A stretch of 64,000 nt of DNA from DASZBX01 sp035943635 (lineage in GTDB: Bacteria; Actinomycetota; Actinomycetes; Streptomycetales; Catenulisporaceae), in the NCBI GenBank assembly GCA_035943635.1, contig DASZBX010000045.1, positions 1 to 64,000 of the forward strand, read 5' to 3'. This document shows, in pieces, positions 7,953 to 15,454 of the stretch. The notes below the pieces were generated by a model. It did not search any database and was not told the DNA's origin. It saw only the letters and a list, made by a program, of their open reading frames with translations. Made by a program: the position numbers and the translations under genes. How positions within the stretch are numbered: the first letter of the stretch is position 1; each line of letters begins with the position of its first letter.

Positions 7953-9215
7953 ATGAAACTCGCCATCATCGGGGGTGGGTCCACCTACACCCCCGAACTC
8001 GTCGACGGCTTCGCCCGGCTGCGCGCCGAGCTGCCGCTGACCGAACTGGCCCTGGTCGACCCGAGCGCCGAGCGGCTCGACGCGGTCGGCGCGGTCTCGC
8101 GCCGGATCTTCGCCAAGCAGGGCCACCCCGGCCTGATCCACACCACCAGCGACCTGGAGGAAGGGGTCGACGGCGCGGACGCGGTGCTCTTCCAGCTGCG
8201 GATCGGCGGCCAGGCGGCACGCAACGTGGACGAGACTCTCCCGCTGGACTTCTGCTGCGTGGGGCAGGAGACCACCGGCGCCGGCGGCCTGGCCAAGGCG
8301 CTGCGCACCGTGCCGGTCGTCCTGGACCTGGCCGAACGGGTGCGCGCGGTGGCCCCCGAGGCCCGGATCGTGGACTTCACCAACCCGGTCGGCATCGTCA
8401 CCCGGGCCCTGCTCGACGCCGGCCACGACGCGGTCGGCCTGTGCAACGTGGCGATCAACTTCCAGCGCCAGTTCGCCCGGCACCGGGGCGTGAACCCGGA
8501 CCAGGTCACCCTGGACCACTTCGGCCTGAATCACCTGACCTGGATCCGCGGCGTGCAGGTCGACGGCCGGGAGATCCTGCCGTCCCTGCTGGACAGCTAC
8601 GGCGACGACCTGGCCCACGAGATCGAGATGCCGGCCGAACTGATCCGCCGGCTCGGCGTGATCCCGTCCTACTACCTGCGCTACTACTACGCCCACGACA
8701 CGGTCGTCGAAGAGCAGCGCAAGTCCCCGTCCCGCGCGTCCGCGGTCGCCGCGATGGAGACCGCGCTGCTGGAGATGTACCGCGACCCGGCGGTCGACGA
8801 GAAGCCCGAACTGCTGGCCAAGCGCGGCGGAGCGTACTACTCGGAGGCGGCCGTCCAACTGCTCGCCTCCCTGGTCGGCGGCCGCTCGGACACCCAGGTG
8901 GTCAACGTGCGCAACAACGGCACCCTGCCGTTCCTCCCGGACGAGGCCGTGATCGAGGTCAGCGCGGACGTCAGCGCCCGCGGGATCAAGGCCAAGACCC
9001 AGCCCGCGGTGCCCCCGATGCAGCGCGGCCTGATCGCGCACGTGAGCGCCTACGAGGAGCTGGCCCTGGACGCGGCCCGGCAAGGCGGCCGCGACCGGGT
9101 GCGCGCCGCCCTGCTGGCCCACCCGCTGGTCGGCCAGTACGACCTCGCGGACAGACTGGCCGACGCCACCATCGCGGCCAACGCCCAGTTCCTGCCATGG
9201 ACAGGTCAGGCTTGA
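7953..9215 (+). CDS. GH4-family 6-phospho-beta-glucosidase-like glycosidase
   Basis: The 420-residue protein starts at ATG 7953, ten bases after ACAGGAG. It has an N-terminal Rossmann fold (MKLAIIGGGSTYTPEL) for NAD and the GH4 metal-binding cysteine in LCNVA (C164), with H194 in the GLNH motif. GH4 enzymes cleave glycosides by NAD-dependent oxidation and elimination, needing a divalent metal. Most act on 6-phospho sugars; some act on unphosphorylated glucosaminides or glucosides. Its place between an importer and a sugar kinase suggests that it hydrolyses the imported oligosaccharide in the cytoplasm. Exact substrate unknown. Confidence 0.92.
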   Translation: MKLAIIGGGSTYTPELVDGFARLRAELPLTELALVDPSAERLDAVGAVSRRIFAKQGHPGLIHTTSDLEEGVDGADAVLFQLRIGGQAARNVDETLPLDFCCVGQETTGAGGLAKALRTVPVVLDLAERVRAVAPEARIVDFTNPVGIVTRALLDAGHDAVGLCNVAINFQRQFARHRGVNPDQVTLDHFGLNHLTWIRGVQVDGREILPSLLDSYGDDLAHEIEMPAELIRRLGVIPSYYLRYYYAHDTVVEEQRKSPSRASAVAAMETALLEMYRDPAVDEKPELLAKRGGAYYSEAAVQLLASLVGGRSDTQVVNVRNNGTLPFLPDEAVIEVSADVSARGIKAKTQPAVPPMQRGLIAHVSAYEELALDAARQGGRDRVRAALLAHPLVGQYDLADRLADATIAANAQFLPWTGQA

Positions 9216-9217
9216 GC

Positions 9218-10336
9218 GTGAGTGCGATCAATGCGGCCGGACCGGCCGCGAGCTCGACCGCGGCCCGCGCCGGAACGGTGCTCGCCATCGACGGCGGCAA
9301 CAGCAAGACCGAGATAGCCCTGGTCGACGACGCCGGCCGGGTGATCGCCCGGGCCCGTTCCGGCGCGTTCACCCCGCAGTCCAGCGGAGTCGCCGCGGCG
9401 GTGGCCGTGGCGGCCGAGGGGGTGGCGGACCTGCGCCGCCAGCTCGGCCTGCGGCCGGGCGTGCCGCTGGCCCGGCACCTGGCCGCGTACGTGGCCGGCG
9501 CCGACCTGCCGGTGGAGGAGGACGCCCTGGCCCTGGCCTTCGCGGCCGAGGGCTGGGCGGACAGCGCGGAGGTGGGCAACGACACGTTCGCGCTGCTGCG
9601 GGCCGGGGCGACGCGCCCGTACGCGGTGGCAGTGGTCTGCGGCGCCGGGATCAACTGCGCGGGCATAGGCCCGGACGGCCGGCGAGCCCGGTTCCTGGCG
9701 CTGGGAAGGATATCCGGCGACTGGGGCGGCGGTGGCTATCTGGGTTCGGAGGCTCTCTGGCACGCCATGCGCGGCGAGGACGGCCGGGGGCCCGCCACGG
9801 CCCTGGGCCCGGCGGTGACCGCGCACTTCGGGACTCGGACGGTCGAGGAGGTGGCCCTGGCCCTGCACTTCGGCGAACTGCCGGAGGCGCGCCTGCACGG
9901 CTTGTCGCCGGTCCTGATGGCCACGGCCGAAGCGGGCGACCCGGTGGCGCTGGGGGTGGTCGGCCGGCTTGCCGAGGAGGTGGTCACCATGGCGCGGGTT
10001 GCGTTGGCCCGCCTGGATCTGATGGCCGCGCCGATCGAGATGGTGCTGGGCGGCGGGGTGTTGCAGGCTCAGATTCCGGTGCTGATGCAGGGGATCCGCG
10101 AGCGGGCGGCGGTCGAAGTGCCGCTCGCCGAGATCGTCGTCGTCACCGAACCGCCGGTGCGTGGGGCCGCGTTGTTGGGCCTTGATTCGCTCCGGAAGGC
10201 CGAGGAGGCCGGCGGGGCGGTTGAGGCGGCCGGGGCGGGCGAGGTCGGTCCGGCGGGTCGGGCCGATCAGGTCGGCCAGGCGGGTCAAGTGGGTCAGGTC
10301 GATCAGGTCGATCAGGTCGACCAAGTCAGTCAGTAG
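9218..10336 (+). CDS. BadF/BcrA/NAGK-type sugar kinase
   Basis: This protein of about 372 residues belongs to the ASKHA superfamily of BadF/BadG/BcrA/BcrD and N-acetylglucosamine kinase-like ATPases. The phosphate-1 motif VLAIDGGNSKTEIALVDD is near the N-terminus, and a GDWGGGGYLGSEAL segment follows in the middle. GTG 9218 is chosen two bases after the GH4 stop; ATG 9197 or TTG 9212 are alternatives that overlap GH4. It probably phosphorylates the monosaccharide released by the GH4 enzyme, for example glucosamine or glucose. The C-terminal 30 or so residues are a repetitive Q/V/D tail encoded by 9-base repeats and unlikely to be catalytic. Confidence 0.82.
   Translation: MSAINAAGPAASSTAARAGTVLAIDGGNSKTEIALVDDAGRVIARARSGAFTPQSSGVAAAVAVAAEGVADLRRQLGLRPGVPLARHLAAYVAGADLPVEEDALALAFAAEGWADSAEVGNDTFALLRAGATRPYAVAVVCGAGINCAGIGPDGRRARFLALGRISGDWGGGGYLGSEALWHAMRGEDGRGPATALGPAVTAHFGTRTVEEVALALHFGELPEARLHGLSPVLMATAEAGDPVALGVVGRLAEEVVTMARVALARLDLMAAPIEMVLGGGVLQAQIPVLMQGIRERAAVEVPLAEIVVVTEPPVRGAALLGLDSLRKAEEAGGAVEAAGAGEVGPAGRADQVGQAGQVGQVDQVDQVDQVSQ
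10265..10333 (+). repeat. 9-base tandem repeats at the 3' end of the kinase gene
   Basis: Variants of GATCAGGTC occur at 10265-10273 and in four consecutive units at 10292-10327. In frame they encode repeated V-D-Q/V-G-Q units that form the kinase C-terminal tail. The repeats look like slippage-prone microsatellite growth. Confidence 0.75.
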
Positions 10337-10343
10337 GTTTCGT

Positions 10344-10383
10344 TCCGCCCCTCCCCCTGTTCGTTTCGTCGGGGAGGGGCGGA
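10344..10383 (+). terminator. Terminator of the sugar-utilisation operon
   Basis: A perfect 13-bp GC-rich stem (10344-10356 with 10371-10383) with a 14-base loop starts 7 bases after the kinase stop codon. It lacks a clear U-run, as is usual in actinomycetes. Confidence 0.7.
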
Positions 10384-10390
10384 CGTCACT

Positions 10391-10402
10391 GGAAACGTTT
10401 TC
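10391..10402. promoter_or_regulatory. LacI-type operator-like palindrome
   Basis: GGAAACGTTTTC is a near-palindrome centred on CG, the form bound by LacI-family repressors. It lies after the operon terminator and about 207 bases before the WXG-like gene. No LacI-type gene is present in the window, so its function is uncertain. Confidence 0.25.
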
Positions 10403-10608
10403 GTAAGTCTCTTTGCTTTGGCTGCCCTGGGCCGCTCCGCGTTCGAGTCCGCGGGGCGCGGATGCCCGTGTAGAAGCCTTCTTCCACGTGAGAGGCCTGT
10501 TCCGCCTACCGCAGCCCTCGAACGGTTGCGCAGTTCGTGCTTTCCTTCCCCTCTGAACCGAGCTACTCTGTATGCGCATGTTGAGCTTTGCAACGGGGAG
10601 GGGACAGA

Positions 10609-12339
10609 GTGTCCAGTCCGTACAGCGCCAGCGGAAATAACGGGATTTCCGTCGCAGACGCGAAGGCGTACATCGCCACGATCGATCCAGACGCCATCCA
10701 GGATCAGATCACGCATTACACCACTGTCGCCGGGTCGCTTACAGCACTGGCGGCAGCTGTGACGAAGATCAATGGCAACTTGCAGGCTACCTGGTCCGGT
10801 GCCGCGGCCACAGCTGCGGATGCCCAGTTCAAGGCAGTCGTATTCAAGGCGACCAACATGGCCAACGCCTTGAACGGCCAGGTACTGCCAGCTCTGAAAG
10901 CCGCGCATACTGGAGCTACCCAAGCCCAGTCCGCCATCAAGAATGTGCAGAACGAGGTCACATCCGTTCCGGTCTCGACGGACTTCGCAGACAGTGAGAA
11001 CACCGGCTTGAGGATGGGGTCGAACACCGTCTATCCGGCTGTGGAAAGCCAGGCTTCGACGCCCCCAGTGAATCCGAACGGCAGCATGACCCTGTTTCAG
11101 GCTCAGAGCTTCAATACGCAGCAGCGCACTGCCGCAGCGCAGGCGATGAACGCTGTGGCGGTTCCCTACACGACGACTGCTTCGTCGTTTACGAGTACAG
11201 CAAACGGACTTTCCCAAGACGCGTCTTCATCGCCGACGAACAGCCCTGCGACGGCGTTCACGCTCACTCCGTCCGCAGGCGGCAGCTCCGGCTCCAATGG
11301 CGCAGCGAGCGGCTACCATGCGAACTTCGGTAGCGGCGGCGGCAGTGCGAGCACCGGCGCCAGCACCGGCACCGGCACCGGCACCGGGAAGTCATCCGGT
11401 ACGACCACCCTGCAAAGCTTCGCTCCTCCGCCCCCTCCTCCGCCTTTCGGTTCGCCGACTTCTCCGCCGGCGACCGTGCCGCCGACATCACCGCCGGTCA
11501 TCCTTCCCCCCACGGGCATCTCGCCGCCTCCGCTTTCCTCCGGGGGAGGAGGAGACCCGGTCGGCGGGCCGACCGGAGGTACCTCACCGGTAACGGGAAA
11601 CCCTGTTGGCGGCGATCCGATCACTACCGACCCGGCTACCGGCGTGCCCGTCGGAGGCGGGTCCGGGGTCGGCGGGTCAGACCCGGCTGCTCCTGGTGTG
11701 TTCGGCGAGGGCGGGCTTCCCGGCGGAGCCGGAGCCGGAGCCGGCGGCGGAACCGGATCGGGCGGAACCGGAATCGGCGAAGGCGGCCTGGCAGGCGGTA
11801 CCGGTAGTGGAGTAGTTCCGGGAAGCACCAGCTTCGGAAACCCGTCCTCCGGCGCGACCGAGAGCGGGGTCGTGGGCGGTACCCCGACCGAAGGAAGCAC
11901 GACCAACGGATCCGGGCAGAGCACCGAGCAGTCACCGGCCGCCATGATGGGCGGCATGCATGGCGGCGGAGGTGGCGGAGGTGGCGGTGGCGGAGGCGAA
12001 CGGTCCGGCCCGTCTGCTTCGTACCTCCGTGGCAAGTACCTGGGCGATGGTGACGGCAGGAGTTATTCGCCGGGGCAATGGGAGACTCCTGCCATCGGCG
12101 GGTCGGAAGGCGTTTTGATCGGTGCTGAGCCGTCCGCGGCTGCCGGAGTGACGTCTGTCTATGCTGACGCGCAGGACGGCCAGGGCAATCCGTTGGGCAT
12201 GATGGGTGGCGGCGGCTTCGGGGGAAGCCGCAGCTACGGCGAAGAGCGCGAAGAGGCCGGGCCGCGGCCCGACTATGTGAAAGAGGATCCGCAATGGTGG
12301 ACGCCCGAGGGCTCCTTTGTTCCTCCGGTGGTGGAGTGA
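10609..12339 (+). CDS. WXG100-like Gly/Pro-rich secreted protein
   Basis: This protein of about 576 residues has an alpha-helical N-terminal domain of about 150 residues with a W-S-G turn at 62-64, which resembles WXG100/PPE-type substrates of type VII secretion. A long low-complexity region rich in Gly, Pro, Ser and Thr follows, including a run of seven prolines and a run of twelve glycines. A short acidic end (PQWWTPEGSFVPPVVE) closes it. GTG 10609 is chosen, preceded by GGGGAGGGGA. No signal peptide is seen, consistent with type VII export. The gene is coupled by a GTGA overlap to a mycosin-like protease. Its function is unknown; surface or polymer-like roles are guesses. Confidence 0.75.
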   Translation: MSSPYSASGNNGISVADAKAYIATIDPDAIQDQITHYTTVAGSLTALAAAVTKINGNLQATWSGAAATAADAQFKAVVFKATNMANALNGQVLPALKAAHTGATQAQSAIKNVQNEVTSVPVSTDFADSENTGLRMGSNTVYPAVESQASTPPVNPNGSMTLFQAQSFNTQQRTAAAQAMNAVAVPYTTTASSFTSTANGLSQDASSSPTNSPATAFTLTPSAGGSSGSNGAASGYHANFGSGGGSASTGASTGTGTGTGKSSGTTTLQSFAPPPPPPPFGSPTSPPATVPPTSPPVILPPTGISPPPLSSGGGGDPVGGPTGGTSPVTGNPVGGDPITTDPATGVPVGGGSGVGGSDPAAPGVFGEGGLPGGAGAGAGGGTGSGGTGIGEGGLAGGTGSGVVPGSTSFGNPSSGATESGVVGGTPTEGSTTNGSGQSTEQSPAAMMGGMHGGGGGGGGGGGGERSGPSASYLRGKYLGDGDGRSYSPGQWETPAIGGSEGVLIGAEPSAAAGVTSVYADAQDGQGNPLGMMGGGGFGGSRSYGEEREEAGPRPDYVKEDPQWWTPEGSFVPPVVE

Positions 12340-13631
12340 CGCCGCGCAGCCGGGTCCCCCGCAAGGTGGGCGGTGCGCTCATGGCTCTCGGCCTGGCCAC
12401 CGCCCCCCTCCTTGCCGCGACCCCTGCAAACGCAGACACCAGCTCGCAGTGGGCACTGAGCTATCTCAAATACTCCCAGGTAAGCGCGCTGAGCACCGGC
12501 AGCGGTGTGACCATTGGTTTGATCGATACCGGAGTACAGCCCATTCCTGACATCGGCAACCAGCTGGTGCCTGGAGCAGACTTCACCGGCGGTGTTGTGA
12601 ACACCTCCAGCGTTGGCAACGGTGAAACTGACACAGACGATGAAGGCCATGGAAACGGAATGGCTTCGACCATTGCGGGTCAAGGCCAGCCCGTACAGGG
12701 CTTTGCGCCGAAAGCCAAGATCCTGACGATACGGGACATGCTAACTTCGGGCGTGTTGGGTGGCCCGACGTCACCTGGAAACAGCATTCAATTTGCTATC
12801 AGCCAGCATGTCCAAGTCATCAATATCTCCCAGGCCTGGGCTGACAGCCCTTCGGAGCGCTCGGCGATCGCGAAGGCGGTAGATGCAAATATCGTCGTCG
12901 TGGTCGCAGCCGGCAATAGCGGAAGCAGCGTCACAGATGATTCGTCGCCCGCTCCGGCAGAATACCCCGGCGTCGTCGATGTTGCCGCGATTGACCAGAG
13001 CGGTGCGATTGCATCGTTCTCTGATTATGGGCCACAGATTACGTTAGCCGCTCCGGGTGTCGGGATTCTCAACGATCAAGAGTTTCCCAATGACACGACC
13101 AGCGTTTCCGGTACGTCGCCTGCCACTGCCTACGTTTCGGCGACTGCGGCGCTGATCTTTTCTGAGCATCCGACCTGGACGGCCGGTCAGGTCATTCGTG
13201 ACATGATCGGCACTGCGGATCCCGGATCTGGCCAGGCTGCCGGCCAACACGATGACCATTACGGCTACGGCATCATCGATCCCCTCAAAGCCCTTCAGGC
13301 TGCCGCGCCCTCGGAGACGACCAACCCCCTACTTGTCGCGGCAACAACGGCACCGACCACAGGGAGTGCGCCCAGCCCCGCCGACACGACTGGCTCTGCC
13401 GCTCCGGCATCGTCTTCTAGCTCCAGTGCACTGCCTATTATGCTTGGTGTGGTGGCGGTTCTTGTCATTCTCGGTGTCGTCATCGTTCTGGCGCGGCGCG
13501 GCAAGAGCGGTAGGGGTGGCAAGGGCGGTAAGGGTGGTGGTTCGAACGGACCGCCGTCCGGGGCCGGAGGGGCCAACCGGGGATATCAGCAGGCCCAGTA
13601 TCCTCCGCAACAGCAGTACCCGCCCAAATAA
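12336..13631 (+). CDS. Mycosin-like S8 serine protease, membrane-anchored
   Basis: The 431-residue protein starts at GTG 12336, overlapping the previous stop (GTGA). It has a signal peptide (about residues 1-33, ending NADTS), then a subtilisin domain with D64 (IDTGVQP), H105 (GHGNGMAS), oxyanion N194 (AAGNSG) and S261 (SGTSPATA). A Ser/Ala/Thr-rich linker leads to one C-terminal membrane segment near residues 374-395 and a basic Gly-rich tail. This is the layout of mycosins (MycP) of type VII secretion systems. The usual EccB-E components are not in the window. It may process or quality-control the WXG-like partner encoded just upstream. Confidence 0.87.
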   Translation: MTPRSRVPRKVGGALMALGLATAPLLAATPANADTSSQWALSYLKYSQVSALSTGSGVTIGLIDTGVQPIPDIGNQLVPGADFTGGVVNTSSVGNGETDTDDEGHGNGMASTIAGQGQPVQGFAPKAKILTIRDMLTSGVLGGPTSPGNSIQFAISQHVQVINISQAWADSPSERSAIAKAVDANIVVVVAAGNSGSSVTDDSSPAPAEYPGVVDVAAIDQSGAIASFSDYGPQITLAAPGVGILNDQEFPNDTTSVSGTSPATAYVSATAALIFSEHPTWTAGQVIRDMIGTADPGSGQAAGQHDDHYGYGIIDPLKALQAAAPSETTNPLLVAATTAPTTGSAPSPADTTGSAAPASSSSSSALPIMLGVVAVLVILGVVIVLARRGKSGRGGKGGKGGGSNGPPSGAGGANRGYQQAQYPPQQQYPPK

Positions 13632-13739
13632 TCGAGATTGCCAGAGTCTGTCCAACCTCAGACCCCAGAGCCGACCTCCGGCCCTGAAGTCTGTTGTCGC
13701 TCCCCCGAGTGGTCGGTGACGGCAGACTTCGGAGCGAAG

Positions 13740-14174
13740 TCGGCGCAGGATCGGTGTCGGGTGGGGGTGGCTTCGGGGAAGGTGGCTTGGCGGGTGGTAC
13801 CGGCAGTGGGATAGTTCGGGGCAGCACCGGTTTCGGAGCTCCGATGGCCGCTGGACCGGAGAGCGGGGGTGCGGGCGGTGCCTCTTTCGAAGGGAGTGCT
13901 CTCGGTGGTTCTGGTCAGGGTGCTGAGCAATTTCGTGAACGGGACCGGTTCCAGGCCTGGACTCGCCGCTCCAGCGTCGCCTCCCAGCTCCAGTTCCAGT
14001 TCCAGTTCCAGCTTGCTCGTCATAGCCCTTGGCGTGTTCGTGGTTCTGGTGGTTCTGACAGCGGTCATCATCTTGAGCCGCCGCGCCAAGAACACCGCAG
14101 GGGGATCGTCGTCTGGGGCGGGGAGTTCGAATCGGACTCGCGCGCAGGACGAGCATCACTCCCGGCCTGAATAG
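13740..14174 (+). pseudogene. Decayed, internally deleted second copy of the WXG-like/mycosin pair
   Basis: Bases from about 13750 to 13930 encode GFGEGGLAGGTGSGIVRGST and further residues, closely matching the Gly-rich region of the WXG-like protein (GIGEGGLAGGTGSGVVPGST) in both protein and DNA. After about 13930 the similarity jumps to a different frame, which encodes a Ser-rich linker and a membrane segment (LLVIALGVFVVLVVLTAVII) like the mycosin C-terminus. A deletion therefore fused the middle of one gene to the end of the next. No intact start, WXG domain or protease triad remains. This is best explained as a tandem duplication followed by deletion. Confidence 0.75.
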
Positions 14175-14203
14175 TGGAGTTGGCGAGTCGAAACCGATGA
14201 GAG

Positions 14204-15223
14204 TCATGGCGTGGACGGGGGCTCGTTTCGGTCTGTGGCCAGCGGCACATCGTCACCTTGGTTAGCTGCGGAGGGTGGCAGAGCCGCGCCGTCATCTGAC
14301 CTGCCGCCCATACCCGCGCCCGCGCCGTCGGCCGACTGAATGGCCCAAGCGGGTTGGTAAGCGAGCGGCCGCAGCGAGCAGAGCAGCCACGTGAGTCCCT
14401 CCGGGCGGATCCCGTCGGGGCCGAATTGGGCGAACTGGCCGAACAAGCCGAGCGGTCCGTGCAGCCTGCTCCCGCCGTACACGTCGTACGCATTCCGCAG
14501 CCCCCGCGCCGCCCGCTGCGGCACGGCACGCACGGCCGGCGCTGTCACGACGCCCGCCCCGAGGCCCACCGCGAGTGCTGCGGCGTGTTCCCGGCCGTCC
14601 AGGTTCGGCTGGAGTGCGGCGGCCGCCGCCATCGCCAGCACGAGCAGCGCCAGCGACATGTACGCGCCGCGTCTGGCCAGCAGCCAGCCGCCGACGGCCG
14701 TGCTCATGCCGGACGGGCCCGTGTCGAGGACGCCGGCCTGGCCGAGCGGCAGGCCGATCAGGACCGCCGTGCCGAGGGCGATCAGGTACCGGCTCGACAT
14801 GGTGCTCAGCAACTGGCCTGCCGAGGCCACGCACACGGTCGCCAATCGCCCGAGCAGCATTTCCGCGATGCCGATCACGAGCGCCGTTTGTAGGATCGCG
14901 GCCCATAGTGGCAGGTCAGCAGTCGGTAGGAACGCTGAGAGTGGCAGCCTCGCCAGCTCGTTGGCGATCGGGAGGCTGGCGTATACGTCGCCCAGATGGG
15001 CTAGCGTCGGTCTCGCGGCGGAGAATTCGTCGGCCAGTGCGCACGCGGCCGACAGCACGCACATCGCGATGGCCGCCCAAGGGCGACGGCCCGCTCGCCA
15101 CGCTTCACCCGTATCGGTGACCAGGCCGCCGAGCTCGTAGCCCATTCGGGTGATGGGCCCGCGGTGGGTTCGGTGCGTTCGGCTGGCCCCGTGGCCGCCC
15201 CGGCCGTGACTCGACTTCACCAT
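14204..15223 (-). CDS. Rhomboid-like integral membrane protein
   Basis: The 339-residue protein is transcribed leftward from ATG 15223, with GAGGCGG three bases upstream. It has about six hydrophobic segments between residues 48 and 235. A G-P-S-G motif (169-172, candidate nucleophile S171) precedes a membrane segment, and a histidine (H213) lies in EHAAALAVGLGAG. Together these fit the Ser-His dyad of rhomboid intramembrane proteases. The C-terminal 100 residues are cytoplasmic and low in complexity. If active it would cleave membrane proteins within the bilayer; a substrate is not evident. It is divergent from the binding-protein gene at 15455. Catalytic competence is inferred from motif spacing only. 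Confidence 0.7.
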   Translation of the reverse strand: MVKSSHGRGGHGASRTHRTHRGPITRMGYELGGLVTDTGEAWRAGRRPWAAIAMCVLSAACALADEFSAARPTLAHLGDVYASLPIANELARLPLSAFLPTADLPLWAAILQTALVIGIAEMLLGRLATVCVASAGQLLSTMSSRYLIALGTAVLIGLPLGQAGVLDTGPSGMSTAVGGWLLARRGAYMSLALLVLAMAAAAALQPNLDGREHAAALAVGLGAGVVTAPAVRAVPQRAARGLRNAYDVYGGSRLHGPLGLFGQFAQFGPDGIRPEGLTWLLCSLRPLAYQPAWAIQSADGAGAGMGGRSDDGAALPPSAANQGDDVPLATDRNEPPSTP

Positions 15224-15322
15224 GGTCCGCCTCGATCCGTTCGTGCTGGGTGGATCGCCCCGTCGCGGCCGGCCGGTCAGGCGGCTGGTTCCGCGGGGCT
15301 TCGAGTTGTCGATGGAAACACT

Positions 15323-15366
15323 TGGTGGACCGCGTGCGGCGTACTGGACGCGGACGCGGTCCACCA
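15323..15366. promoter_or_regulatory. 13-bp perfect inverted repeat in a divergent promoter region
   Basis: TGGTGGACCGCGT at 15323-15335 is repeated in inverse orientation at 15354-15366, with an 18-base spacer. It is followed by CCGATTTTACT. It lies 89 bases before the binding-protein start, between two divergent genes. It could be a paired-half-site operator or a leader attenuator hairpin followed by a short U-run. Confidence 0.5.
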
Positions 15367-15454
15367 CCGATTTTACTCCCGGGCATGACTCCAGGCCTGG
15401 GCGCGGGAGTCCGGCAGCCGAGTAACCGATCGTCGGCGGGGGAAGGAGCAGAAT

